Positions 15,242-23,898 of a stretch of 25,132 bases of DNA are shown here, piece after piece (position 1 is the first letter of the stretch; every line of letters starts with the position of its first letter). A program made the translations under genes and the position numbers. Below the pieces are notes generated by a model, which had not been told where the DNA came from, did no database searches, and saw nothing but the letters and a program-made list of their open reading frames with translations. Source of the DNA: Desulfobacteraceae bacterium (GTDB lineage Bacteria > Desulfobacterota > Desulfobacteria > Desulfobacterales > Desulfobacteraceae); the NCBI GenBank assembly GCA_022712835.1, contig JAFLJU010000496.1, forward strand, positions 1-25,132. The letters are read 5' to 3'.

Positions 15242-15276
15242 CAATGATTTGATTTGATATTTGAGGCAGACCCTTT

Positions 15277-16602
15277 ATGTTTGAAAATTTGAGCGACAGA
15301 CTTGACTCCGTATTTAAGAAATTAAAGGGCCACGGCACCCTGAATGAGAAGAACATTGAAGATGGCTTGAAACAAGTCAGGATGGCACTTCTAGAAGCTG
15401 ATGTCAATTATAAGGTTGCAAAAAATGTCATTTCAGATATAAAGACCAGGGCATTGGGTCAGGAGGTCATGCAGAGCCTGACCCCGGGCCAGCAGGTCAT
15501 TAAAATTGTAAATGAAGAATTTACCAGAATGATGGGCTCCACACACCAGGCGCTGAACCTTGAGGGTAAAGCTCTGGGGTCAATTATGCTGGTAGGATTG
15601 CAGGGATCGGGTAAAACCACCACCGCAGGAAAACTGGCCTTTTATCTGCGCAAGCAGGGAAGAAAGCCATTTCTTGTTCCCGTGGATGTTTACAGACCTG
15701 CAGCCATTGATCAGTTGAAAAAAATTGGAAGTCAACTGGATATACCGGTTTTCCAATCCACAACAGATATGACCCCCTTAAAAATCTGCCAGGATGCTCA
15801 ATTGGCAGCAAGGGAACAAGGATGCGACACCCTGTTGTTTGATACGGCCGGGAGATTGCATCTTGATGACACGCTGATGGCTGAGCTTGAAGATATTAAA
15901 ACAGGGATGAACCCATCGGAAATCCTCCTGGTGGCAGATGCCATGACAGGGCAAGATGCGGTGAATATTGCACAATCCTTTGATAAGCGGCTGGATTTAA
16001 GCGGCTTTGTTTTGACAAAGATGGATGGAGATGCCAGAGGTGGTGCGGCTCTTTCCATAAAAGCGGTTACCGGCAAACCCCTGAAATTTATCGGGGTGGG
16101 TGAAAAATCCACGGCCCTTGAGCCTTTCCATCCGGATCGGATGGCCTCAAGAATATTGGGGATGGGGGATGCACTTTCCTTTATTGAAAAGGCCCAGGAG
16201 TCTGTTGATGAGAACGAAGCCAAGGCACTTGAAAAAAAGCTGAGGCAAAATGCCTTTACCCTTGAAGATTTCAAAAACCAGATGAAATCGGTGAGGAAAA
16301 TGGGATCCATTAAGGATCTTATTGGCATGTTGCCCGGTGTAAACAAAAAACAATTGGCAGGTTTAAATATTGATGACAAGGAATTCAGCAGGATAGAGGC
16401 CATCATCAATTCCATGACCCCGGAAGAACGGTCAAAACATGCCATGATAAAAGGGTCCAGAAAAAAAAGAATTGCCAATGGAAGCGGGACAAGTGTGCAG
16501 GATGTCAACAAGCTTCTAAAAAGTTATACACAGTCCATGAAAATGATTAAAAAATTTAATAAAGGCGGCATGCGTTCATTAAAGAACATGCTTCCGTTCT
16601 AA
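15277..16602 (+). CDS. ffh: Signal recognition particle GTPase (Ffh/SRP54)
   Basis: 441 residues. It binds signal sequences and 4.5S RNA and docks on FtsY to target membrane proteins. The N domain (1-90) is followed by the GTPase domain with G1 GLQGSGKTT (107-115), FDTAGRLHLDD and TKMDGDARGGAALS. The methionine-rich M domain (from about 300) contains KSVRKMGSIKDLIGMLPG, the SKHAMIKGSRKKRIANGSGTS RNA-binding helix region, and a C terminus ending SLKNMLPF. It heads the ribosome/tRNA-modification cluster, 14 bp before rpsP. Confidence 0.98.
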   Translation: MFENLSDRLDSVFKKLKGHGTLNEKNIEDGLKQVRMALLEADVNYKVAKNVISDIKTRALGQEVMQSLTPGQQVIKIVNEEFTRMMGSTHQALNLEGKALGSIMLVGLQGSGKTTTAGKLAFYLRKQGRKPFLVPVDVYRPAAIDQLKKIGSQLDIPVFQSTTDMTPLKICQDAQLAAREQGCDTLLFDTAGRLHLDDTLMAELEDIKTGMNPSEILLVADAMTGQDAVNIAQSFDKRLDLSGFVLTKMDGDARGGAALSIKAVTGKPLKFIGVGEKSTALEPFHPDRMASRILGMGDALSFIEKAQESVDENEAKALEKKLRQNAFTLEDFKNQMKSVRKMGSIKDLIGMLPGVNKKQLAGLNIDDKEFSRIEAIINSMTPEERSKHAMIKGSRKKRIANGSGTSVQDVNKLLKSYTQSMKMIKKFNKGGMRSLKNMLPF

Positions 16603-16616
16603 GGAGAAGGAAAAAT

Positions 16617-16871
16617 ATGTCCGTAAGAATCCGATTGACCAGAAAAGGCACAAAGAAAAAACCATTTTACAGAATAGTAGCCGCTGACGTTGAAGCACCC
16701 AGAGATGGCAAATTTCTTGAAGCTCTCGGGACCTATAATCCCATGACTGAACCGGCTTTAATTACCTTGAACGAAGATAGAATAAACTATTGGTTGGGTG
16801 AAGGCGCCAAACCGTCCACAACCGTTCAAAGCCTATTTAAAAGCCAGGGTTTCAAAGGTGCTACCGCCTAA
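16617..16871 (+). CDS. rpsP: 30S ribosomal protein S16
   Basis: 84 residues, standard S16 with SVRIRLTRKGTKKKPFYRIV at the start and the LGTYNP segment. It binds 16S rRNA early in 30S assembly. AAGGAGAAGG lies directly upstream. In many bacteria it is followed by khpA, rimM, trmD and rplS, as here. A weak 5-bp hairpin follows the stop at 16872-16884 (GACTC/GAGTC), not strong enough to call a terminator. Confidence 0.98.
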   Translation: MSVRIRLTRKGTKKKPFYRIVAADVEAPRDGKFLEALGTYNPMTEPALITLNEDRINYWLGEGAKPSTTVQSLFKSQGFKGATA

Positions 16872-16952
16872 GACTCGTTGAGTCATTTATTTTGAAAACC
16901 TTTGCAGAATCACTTAGGGTTTCTCCTTTCACCATTTGAAGGAAATGTTTTT

Positions 16953-17183
16953 ATGAAAGAGCTGGTAGAATATATTGCAAAAGCATTGGTAGACAATCCT
17001 GAGGAAGTTTTAGTATCCGAAGTTGTTGGTAACCAGACTTCGGTAATAGAACTAAAAGTAGCAAAAGACGATCTAGGAAAAGTGATTGGCAAACAGGGCA
17101 GATCTGCCCGGGCAATGAGAACCATCTTAAGTGCAGCGTCAACCAAACTTAAGAAACGTACTGTTCTGGAGATCATTGAGTAA
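16953..17183 (+). CDS. khpA: KH-domain RNA-binding protein KhpA
   Basis: 76 residues from ATG at 16953, with GAAGGA 9 nt upstream; an open frame goes further up but lacks a ribosome site. It is a single KH domain with [20 protein letters not shown], where GKQG (46-49) is the GXXG loop that holds RNA. KhpA is a small RNA chaperone-like protein found between rpsP and rimM. The stop is 2 bp before the rimM ATG, suggesting coupling. Confidence 0.95.
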   Translation: MKELVEYIAKALVDNPEEVLVSEVVGNQTSVIELKVAKDDLGKVIGKQGRSARAMRTILSAASTKLKKRTVLEIIE

Positions 17184-17185
17184 GG

Positions 17186-17716
17186 ATGAGCCAAGAAGAT
17201 CTTTTAGTCATAGGCAAGATAACCGGGGTGCACGGCCTGAAGGGAAACTTAAAGGTCTGGTCCTTTGCCCAGTCTGTTGACACCTTTGGAAAAGGCAGGC
17301 AAATCTGGCTCAAGTCCGAACAAGAGGAACAGGGTAAATTATTTACCATTGTCCATTCTTCTGCCCGGAAAAAAGGAGTTTTGATCTGCCTTGCCCATGT
17401 GGACACCGTAAACCTTGCAGAAGAATTGGTAGGACGAGAGATTCTGATCAGCAAAGATCAATTAACCGAGATCGAAGATGACACCTGGTATTGGCAGGAT
17501 CTATACGGGATGACCGTTATTGACCGTATTCTCGGAAAATTGGGTACCATAGAGAGTATTTTCACCACCAACGCCCATGATATATTGGTGGTAACGGATA
17601 AAAATGCTTCTGGTGAATCTGAAGTTTTGATTCCCATGCATGAACACTTTATTGAATCCGTGGATCTGGAGACAAAAATAGTCACCACCACCCTGCCCGA
17701 AGGACATTGTTCTTAA
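17186..17716 (+). CDS. rimM: 16S rRNA processing protein RimM
   Basis: 176 residues. It aids maturation of the 30S head and binds S19. The N-terminal RimM domain starts VIGKITGVHGLKGNLKVWSF. The C-terminal PRC-barrel region contains WYWQDLYGMTVID, LGTIESIFTTNAHDILVV and VLIPMHEHFIESVD, all typical. It lies between khpA and trmD in the conserved cluster and is closely packed on both sides. Confidence 0.96.
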   Translation: MSQEDLLVIGKITGVHGLKGNLKVWSFAQSVDTFGKGRQIWLKSEQEEQGKLFTIVHSSARKKGVLICLAHVDTVNLAEELVGREILISKDQLTEIEDDTWYWQDLYGMTVIDRILGKLGTIESIFTTNAHDILVVTDKNASGESEVLIPMHEHFIESVDLETKIVTTTLPEGHCS

Positions 17717-17734
17717 ATGGGCAAGGAACCAATC

Positions 17735-18487
17735 ATGGATTTTACGGTGTTGACGCTCTTTCCGGAGCTTGCAGCTGCTTTTTTTGAACATGGGATGATT
17801 CACAGGGGGATTGAAAAGGAACTGATCTCAGGAGAATGTGTGAATATCAGGGATTTTTCCTGTGACCGGCACAAAACTGTGGATGACAGACCCTATGGTG
17901 GCGGAAGTGGTATGGTCATGAAGCCTGAACCCCTGGAAGCTGCCATCTGTTTTGCCAAGAAGAAAACACCGGAAGCAAAGGTACTATTAATGACCCCCCA
18001 GGGAACACGGTTTGACCAGAAAAAAGCCTGTGACCTTGCCGACAGGCGGGAGGGCCTTATTTTTGTCTGCGGCAGATATGAAGGAATTGATGAAAGAGTA
18101 TACACCCAACTTGTGGATGAAGAAATCTCCATTGGAGATTATGTAATGACCGGAGGAGAATTGGCTGCCATGGCCATTATTGACTCGGTAGCAAGGCTGA
18201 TTCCAGGAGTTTTGGGATGTGAGGCATCTTCCCAATCAGATTCTTTTATTGATGACCGCTTGGAGTATGCCCAATATACACGACCGGAAGTCCATAAGGA
18301 TTTGAAGGTACCCGGGGTGTTGTTGTCTGGTAACCATGAACGAATCAGACAATGGCGGAAAACATCCTCTTTACAACGAACCTTTATGAAACGGCCGGAC
18401 CTTTTTGAGACGCACATCCCCACGGTCGAAGAAAAAGAAATTTTAAAACAATGGTGCCGGGAGCTTGAAACAATTGTCAACCAATAA
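17735..18487 (+). CDS. trmD: tRNA (guanine37-N1)-methyltransferase
   Basis: 250 residues from ATG at 17735, chosen because AAGGA lies 7 nt upstream and the product starts MDFTVLTLFPEL like other TrmD; ATG at 17717 has no ribosome site. This SPOUT-fold enzyme makes m1G37 in tRNA to prevent frameshifting. DDRPYGGGSGMVMKPEPL, the knot segment GRYEGIDERV and SIGDYVMTGGELAAM carry the SAM- and G37-binding residues, with the catalytic Asp in the QSDSF region. Its end overlaps the next gene. Confidence 0.97.
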   Translation: MDFTVLTLFPELAAAFFEHGMIHRGIEKELISGECVNIRDFSCDRHKTVDDRPYGGGSGMVMKPEPLEAAICFAKKKTPEAKVLLMTPQGTRFDQKKACDLADRREGLIFVCGRYEGIDERVYTQLVDEEISIGDYVMTGGELAAMAIIDSVARLIPGVLGCEASSQSDSFIDDRLEYAQYTRPEVHKDLKVPGVLLSGNHERIRQWRKTSSLQRTFMKRPDLFETHIPTVEEKEILKQWCRELETIVNQ

Positions 18488-19034
18488 TCTATATGTGGCA
18501 CTTGTCCATTTCCCCGTCATGAACCGGAAGCAAATGCCCATCGGATCTGCTCTGACCACCATTGACATGCACGACATAGCAAGGGCGTCAAAAACATTCG
18601 GTGTCAAAGGATTTTATGTTATAACTCCCTTTGCAGACCAGGCCGAACTGGCGGAACAGGTCATTTCCCACTGGACAAAAGGAGTGGGAGGTGAATTAAA
18701 CCCCTCCAGAAAACAAGCCCTTGAACTGATCCGGGTGGCGGCTACATTTGAAGATGCGGTCCTATCTATCAGGGAAGAAGAAAAACAAGATGTGGTAACG
18801 GTTGCCACCAGTGCAAAACTACTGGACGGCGCCATAACCATTGCAACATTTAAACAAAAGTTAGCGAACAATTCACCCCATCTGATGATCTTTGGGACAG
18901 CATGGGGTTTGGCAGAGGAACTGATTGATGCATGTGATTTAAAACTTGAGCCCATAGTTGGGGCAGGCGATTATAATCACCTGTCTGTCCGGTCTGCTGC
19001 ATCCATATATTTAGATCGAATTACAAATGGCTGA
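18474..19034 (+). CDS. SPOUT-type RNA methyltransferase (Methyltrn_RNA_4-like)
   Basis: About 186 residues from TTG at 18474 (GGGAG 10 nt upstream) or 189 from TTG at 18465; both overlap the trmD end. [33 protein letters not shown] and [12 protein letters not shown] belong to the Methyltrn_RNA_4 (PF09936-type) family, a SPOUT-like fold commonly encoded right after trmD in Desulfobacterota and Thermotogae. The C-terminal LRPI-like [24 protein letters not shown] resembles the SAM-binding knot. Its RNA target is not established to my knowledge. Confidence 0.85.
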   Translation: MSTNNLYVALVHFPVMNRKQMPIGSALTTIDMHDIARASKTFGVKGFYVITPFADQAELAEQVISHWTKGVGGELNPSRKQALELIRVAATFEDAVLSIREEEKQDVVTVATSAKLLDGAITIATFKQKLANNSPHLMIFGTAWGLAEELIDACDLKLEPIVGAGDYNHLSVRSAASIYLDRITNG

Positions 19035-19069
19035 TACAAGCCAATAGTGACGAAAACCAGGAGGAAGAA

Positions 19070-19420
19070 ATGACAAACGTAATTGAAAAATTGGAAAGAG
19101 AACAGATGCGCCTTGATATCCCCGATTTTACCTCGGGAGATACCGTAAAAGTACATGTAAAAATTAAAGAAGGCGAGAAAGAGCGTATCCAGATGTTCCA
19201 GGGTGTAGTGATTAAAAAGACCAAAGGACTTGCCGGTGCCCGTTTTACCGTAAGAAAAATTGCGGGTGGTATTGGGGTGGAAAGAATTTTCCCCTTAAAT
19301 TCCCCTTCCCTTGATAAAATCGAAGTGATTACCCAGGGCCGCGTCAGAAGATCTAAACTTTACTACCTTAGAAATCTTCGCGGTAAAGCAGCCAGAATCA
19401 AAGAAAAACGGTTTGCCTAG
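19070..19420 (+). CDS. rplS: 50S ribosomal protein L19
   Basis: 116 residues, normal length. L19 sits at the subunit interface. [32 protein letters not shown], the [21 protein letters not shown] segment and the end GKAARIKE are diagnostic. AGGAGG lies 5 nt before ATG, the strongest ribosome site in the cluster. The end of rplS is only 19 bp before rnhB. Confidence 0.98.
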   Translation: MTNVIEKLEREQMRLDIPDFTSGDTVKVHVKIKEGEKERIQMFQGVVIKKTKGLAGARFTVRKIAGGIGVERIFPLNSPSLDKIEVITQGRVRRSKLYYLRNLRGKAARIKEKRFA

Positions 19421-19439
19421 ACAAAATAACGGTTACCCG

Positions 19440-20048
19440 ATGTGGGAATTTGAACACAAGACACAACGCTTCGGGTATCAGTATATTGCAGGGATAGACG
19501 AGGCCGGCAGGGGACCCCTTGCCGGTCCTGTTGTCTCTGCGGCAGTTATTTTACCCGATAGTTTTAACTGCCCGGGGGTCACTGACTCTAAAAAATTATC
19601 TGAGAAAAAAAGAGAAGCCCTTTTCCCAGAGATCAACGCCCAGGCCCTGGCCGTTGGAATCGGCATGGCATCTCACCAGGAAATTGACCAGATTAATATT
19701 CTTCAGGCCTCGCTTTTATCCATGAAGCGGGCGGTTCAAAACCTGACCTTGTATCCTGATTATTTAGTACCTGATTATTTATTAATTGACGGGAAATTCA
19801 CCATTGACATGGAGCCGCCCCAACAGGCAATTGTCAAAGGAGATTCGAAAAGTATTTCCATTGCCGCGGCATCCATTATTGCCAAGGTGACCCGTGATCG
19901 CTTCATGGCAACCCTTCACAAAACCTATCCCCAATACAACTTTATCCAGCACAAGGGATATCCCACCAAAGCCCACAAACAGGCCATTATTGAATACGGC
20001 CCATGTCCGGTTCACAGGAAAACCTTTAATGGGGTGATTGTTCGATGA
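19440..20048 (+). CDS. rnhB: Ribonuclease HII
   Basis: 202 residues from ATG at 19440; a TTG at 19413 overlapping rplS is an alternative, and neither has a clear ribosome site. It removes ribonucleotides from DNA. GIDEAGRGPLAGPVV carries the first catalytic Asp-Glu pair, LLIDGKF the next Asp, and ISIAAASIIAKVTRDRFM the last. The C-terminal HKGYPTKAHKQAI and GPCPVHRKTF are also typical. Its stop overlaps the yraN start by 4 bp (ATGA). Confidence 0.96.
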   Translation: MWEFEHKTQRFGYQYIAGIDEAGRGPLAGPVVSAAVILPDSFNCPGVTDSKKLSEKKREALFPEINAQALAVGIGMASHQEIDQINILQASLLSMKRAVQNLTLYPDYLVPDYLLIDGKFTIDMEPPQQAIVKGDSKSISIAAASIIAKVTRDRFMATLHKTYPQYNFIQHKGYPTKAHKQAIIEYGPCPVHRKTFNGVIVR

Positions 20049-20410
20049 AACCTAGGGGCCATGAGATCGGGCAAGGCGGAGAAACGCTTGCTGCTGACTA
20101 CCTGTCCCGGAAAGGCTACACCCTTCTTGAAAGAAACTACCGATGCCGCACAGCTGAAATTGATATTATTGCCAAAGACGGTGACTGCCTGTGTTTTATC
20201 GAAGTCAAAACCAGGACCAGCCTGAGAAAAGGTTTGCCAAAAGAATCGGTGCACCATGCAAAACAGCGGAAACTCATATCCGGAGCAACCTTTTACTTAA
20301 AGGAAAAAAAGTTATCCAACCTCCGGGTACGGTTTGATGTGGTGGACATCATTTTAAACAATGACACCCCGACCATCACCCTGATAAAAAACGCCTTTGG
20401 ATTGGATTAA
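20045..20410 (+). CDS. YraN/UPF0102 endonuclease-like protein
   Basis: 121 residues. GQGGETLAADYLSRKGYTLLERNYR followed by GEIDIIAKDG-like AEIDIIAKDGDCLCFIEVKTR gives the E-x-D...E-x-K pattern of restriction-endonuclease-like folds. The physiological role of the family is unclear; it is usually next to rnhB or rsmI, as here. It starts with a 4-bp overlap of rnhB. Confidence 0.93.
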   Translation: MKPRGHEIGQGGETLAADYLSRKGYTLLERNYRCRTAEIDIIAKDGDCLCFIEVKTRTSLRKGLPKESVHHAKQRKLISGATFYLKEKKLSNLRVRFDVVDIILNNDTPTITLIKNAFGLD

Positions 20411-20429
20411 ACACGTGGAAAAAGACAAG

Positions 20430-21284
20430 ATGGAAACAAACAATCCGCCCGGCACGCTTTACATCGTGGCAACCCCTTTGGGAAATCTTGAAGACATGAC
20501 CTTCAGAGCCGTGCGGATACTAAAGGAAGTAGATTTAATCGCTGCCGAAGATACCCGGTACTCAAAAAGGCTGCTCAACCATTATGGCATAGAAACCGGA
20601 ATGATTTCCTGCCATGAACACAATGAAGACAAAAAAGCCATTCAGCTGATAGAGGCACTAAAGACCGGGAAAAACATCGCCCTGATTTCAGATGCCGGCA
20701 CCCCCTTGATATCGGATCCTGGCTACACCCTGGTAAAAGCCGTTGCAGCACACAACCTGCCCATCATTCCCGTCCCCGGTTGCAATGCCGCCATTGCTGG
20801 CTTGAGCGTGGCCGGTCTGCCCACGGATTCTTTTCTTTTTTGTGGGTTTCTACCCAAAAAACAACAAAAAAGAGGTCAATCCCTTGAAGCACTCAGGTCG
20901 GAAAAAGCCACTCTGATCTTTTATGAATCCCCCAAACGAATTTGTGCATTGATCCGACAGGCCATCCCCATCTTGGGTGACAGACCCGCCTGCCTTGCCC
21001 GGGAGATCACCAAACTCCACGAAGAATATATCCGGGGTTCTTTAGGCGACGTTCTTTCAAACCTTGAACTGCGTCCCCAGGTAAAAGGAGAATGCGTCCT
21101 GATTATCCAGGGGGCTGGCCCCTCTTCCCAGATGACCATGGAACAGTTAGAGGAACTCATCCTTTCAAAAGAAAACGAAAACAAAAGCACCGGCGATCTG
21201 GCCCGGGAAATTTCAAAGGTCGGTCACCTACCCAAAAAACAGGTGTATGATACCATTCTCAAACTCCGGAATACAACTGCCTGA
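20430..21284 (+). CDS. rsmI: 16S rRNA (cytidine1402-2'-O)-methyltransferase
   Basis: 284 residues from ATG at 20430; a TTG at 20397 overlapping yraN would add 11 residues. The tetrapyrrole-methylase fold is shown by TLYIVATPLGNLEDMT, AAEDTRYSKRLLNHYGI, LISDAGTPLISDPG and VPGCNAAIAGLSVAGLP. It methylates C1402 in the ribosomal P site. It closes the cluster that began at ffh. Confidence 0.97.
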   Translation: METNNPPGTLYIVATPLGNLEDMTFRAVRILKEVDLIAAEDTRYSKRLLNHYGIETGMISCHEHNEDKKAIQLIEALKTGKNIALISDAGTPLISDPGYTLVKAVAAHNLPIIPVPGCNAAIAGLSVAGLPTDSFLFCGFLPKKQQKRGQSLEALRSEKATLIFYESPKRICALIRQAIPILGDRPACLAREITKLHEEYIRGSLGDVLSNLELRPQVKGECVLIIQGAGPSSQMTMEQLEELILSKENENKSTGDLAREISKVGHLPKKQVYDTILKLRNTTA

Positions 21285-21492
21285 TTCCCGACCATTTTTC
21301 CACCGCACCTAAGCTTTATCACCTGTCTTCTCTGGGGTTATCCAAATGTTAGGATTGTGTTAAAATAATCCGAATACATTGATAAATAGCTGAAAACAAG
21401 CTAATATCGCCGCAATTATTTATAGAGTGTTAGCAGTCTATTGGACGTCACAAGCTATATTTATCATTGCGCAAAAATTTGGTACCGTAGCC

Positions 21493-21523
21493 CTGCCCCA
21501 CGTAGAAGGGATGCAGTTTTTTT
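21493..21523 (+). terminator. Terminator-like hairpin before the Pit gene
   Basis: CTGC-CCC (21493-21499) pairs with GGG (21508-21510) and GCAG (21513-21516), leaving a 2-nt bulge and an 8-nt loop, followed by seven T. It is 31 bp before the next ATG, so it may end the rsmI transcript or act as an attenuator for the transporter. The rest of the 270-bp gap holds no clear gene. Confidence 0.5.
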
Positions 21524-21554
21524 AGATACACCAAAAATTTAAAGTGAGAACATA

Positions 21555-23819
21555 ATGGGTCTTGAATTCTACTATATCATCGTCGGAATGCTGATATTGT
21601 TTGCCGTCTTTGATCTTGTTGTCGGGGTTACCAATGATGCGGTAAACTTTCTAAATTCTTCCATCGGCTCAAAGGCAGCCCCCTTTTTAACCATAATGAT
21701 CATTGCAAGCCTTGGCATCCTGGCAGGGGTCACCTTTTCCGGAGGCATGATGGAGGTGGCAAGGAAAGGCATTTTCCATCCTGAATTTTTCACCATGCCG
21801 GAGCTGTTAACCATTTTTCTGGCAGTCATGATCACTGATGTTTTGCTGTTGGATCTGTTCAATACCCATGGGCTGCCAACCTCCACCACCGTGTCCATTG
21901 TATTTGAACTATTGGGGGCGGCCGTGGCCCTTTCCCTGATTAAAATTTTTAGCACTGATTCTGGATTGGCCCTGGGGGACTATATCAATACCGCAAAAGC
22001 CCTGGCCATTGTCAGCGGGATTTTATTGTCCATTGTGGTGGCTTTTTTTTCCGGTGCCTTAATGCAGTTTATCTCAAGGCTGATCTTTACCTTTGATTAC
22101 AAAGAGCGGTTAAACAGATATGGCGCTGCCTGGGGAGGCATGGCCATGACCGCCATCACCTTTTTTATCCTGGTCAAAGGAGCCAAGGGAGCCACCTTCA
22201 TGGATGCCCAGACCATTTCCTGGATCAAAGCCAATTCACTTGCCATCATGGCCTGCATATTTGTGGTCTCTGCCGTTTTGTTTCAAATATTGCTCACCTT
22301 TTTTAAAGTCAATATCCTCAAGCCCATTGTTCTGGTGGGAACCTTTGCCCTGGCCATGGCCTTTGCTGCCAATGACCTGGTCAATTTCATCGGAGTCCCC
22401 CTGGCTGGATTGAACGCATTTCAAAATGCTCTGGCTTCAATGGATCCTTTGAATATCACCATGGACGCCCTGGGCAAAAAAGTACACTCCCAGACAGGTA
22501 TCATGCTGTTGGCCGGTACCATCATGGTCATCACTCTCTGGCTGTCCAAAAAAGCCAAAACCGTTACCGAAACAGAAATCAGCCTGGGACAACAGGATGA
22601 GGGAATGGAACGATTTGAATCTGTCTGGCTCTCCCGCAGAATCGTCAACCTGTTTGACAGTCTGTTCAATGCTGGCAAACATCTAGTGCCCGACCCCCTG
22701 CGCAATTCCATTGCCGCCAGGATAGCCCCCCTCTCCAAGACCACCCTGGACCATAAGGAAAAACCCTCCTTTGACCTGGTCCGGGCCTCTGTCAACCTCA
22801 TGGTCGCCAGTGCCGTGGTCTCCTTTGCCACCTCCCTTAAACTACCTCTGTCCACCACCTATGTCACCTTTATGGTGGCCATGGGATCTTCCTTTTCCGA
22901 CCAGGCCTGGGGCCGGGAAAGTGCGGTCTACAGAATAACAGGAGTACTAACCGTGATTGGTGGGTGGTTTATGACGGCATTGATCGCCTTTGTGGTGGCC
23001 TTCCTCTTTGCCAACATCCTCCATTATTTTGGTACCTTCGGCATCGGGAGCCTCGTTATTTTAGCCGGATTCATGATCTGGAAAAATAAGAGAAAACATG
23101 AGGATAAAGAAAAGGACAAGGAGGAAATCAATATCTTCCATCTGGAAAAAGTCGAAGATTTTTCAGAATCCGTAACCAACACCTTTGACCATCTGGCCTA
23201 TCTTCTCAAGGGGATCAGAGAATCCTTTGATGTCACCTTTGATGCCCTGTTTGATCAGGATCTGGAGAAACTGCGCAAGGAAAGAACCCGGGTCAAACAT
23301 TTCCAGAACGGTACCAATATCATCATCGCCAATATTTTCAAGGTGTTGCGACTGCTCCAAAAAGAGGAAAACCAGGTATCCTATAACTATTACCAAATCA
23401 TCCGCCGGCTTCAAAAACTCACCGACGGCCACAGGGACACAGTAATTCGCTCTACCATGCATGTGGCCAACCGACACAAGGGTCTTTTAGACGTGCAGGT
23501 GAAAGAATTACAGGAAATCAAAAAAGTTATCCTGTATATTTTTCTGAAGGTTGAAACGGCATTGAGCAAAAAAGAGATTGTCGATTGCCATGATATCGGA
23601 GAGCAATTTCACTATTTACGGGAATTGGTGGATGATTTCAATGCGAACCAAATAGAACGAATCCGGGATGATTCCTCCAAAACCCGGCTGAGTATCCTGT
23701 TCTACGCTATTAGCGGTAACTGCGTGATGATGGCCAAACAAAATGTAAAACTGCTGGAAATTTTCAATGAAGCCTTTCGGCTGGATGACCCCAGAACATC
23801 CTGTAAACAATTGCCCTAA
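21555..23819 (+). CDS. Pit-family phosphate transporter with C-terminal PhoU-like region
   Basis: 754 residues. The membrane part (about 1-508) has the duplicated Pit signature: GVTNDAVNF near residue 24 with HGLPTSTTVSI, and ANDLVNFIGVPLAG near 272 with LKLPLSTTYVTF. Pit proteins carry metal phosphate or sodium/proton-coupled phosphate across the inner membrane. From about 510 a charged linker leads to a helical region (EDFSESVTNTFDHLAYLLKG... onward) resembling the DUF47/PhoU-type helices often encoded as a separate partner. This may couple uptake to phosphate status. It stands as a single gene with its own strong terminator. Confidence 0.93.
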   Translation: MGLEFYYIIVGMLILFAVFDLVVGVTNDAVNFLNSSIGSKAAPFLTIMIIASLGILAGVTFSGGMMEVARKGIFHPEFFTMPELLTIFLAVMITDVLLLDLFNTHGLPTSTTVSIVFELLGAAVALSLIKIFSTDSGLALGDYINTAKALAIVSGILLSIVVAFFSGALMQFISRLIFTFDYKERLNRYGAAWGGMAMTAITFFILVKGAKGATFMDAQTISWIKANSLAIMACIFVVSAVLFQILLTFFKVNILKPIVLVGTFALAMAFAANDLVNFIGVPLAGLNAFQNALASMDPLNITMDALGKKVHSQTGIMLLAGTIMVITLWLSKKAKTVTETEISLGQQDEGMERFESVWLSRRIVNLFDSLFNAGKHLVPDPLRNSIAARIAPLSKTTLDHKEKPSFDLVRASVNLMVASAVVSFATSLKLPLSTTYVTFMVAMGSSFSDQAWGRESAVYRITGVLTVIGGWFMTALIAFVVAFLFANILHYFGTFGIGSLVILAGFMIWKNKRKHEDKEKDKEEINIFHLEKVEDFSESVTNTFDHLAYLLKGIRESFDVTFDALFDQDLEKLRKERTRVKHFQNGTNIIIANIFKVLRLLQKEENQVSYNYYQIIRRLQKLTDGHRDTVIRSTMHVANRHKGLLDVQVKELQEIKKVILYIFLKVETALSKKEIVDCHDIGEQFHYLRELVDDFNANQIERIRDDSSKTRLSILFYAISGNCVMMAKQNVKLLEIFNEAFRLDDPRTSCKQLP

Positions 23820-23822
23820 AAG

Positions 23823-23869
23823 AAAGCACCGCTGTTTTAGCCATTAATTAGGACAGCGGTGCTTTTTGC
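23823..23869. terminator. Terminator between pit and the K+ channel
   Basis: AAAGCACCGCTGT (23823-23835) and ACAGCGGTGCTTT (23853-23865) form a 13-bp stem with a 17-nt loop, followed by further T residues. It lies between two convergent genes. Confidence 0.85.
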
Positions 23870-23898
23870 CAGGACGGCTTTTTCCCGGGCATTTAATC

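Noticed and set aside
16872..16884. GACTC-GTT-GAGTC hairpin after rpsP
   Set aside because: Five base pairs and no T tail; the cluster clearly continues into khpA.
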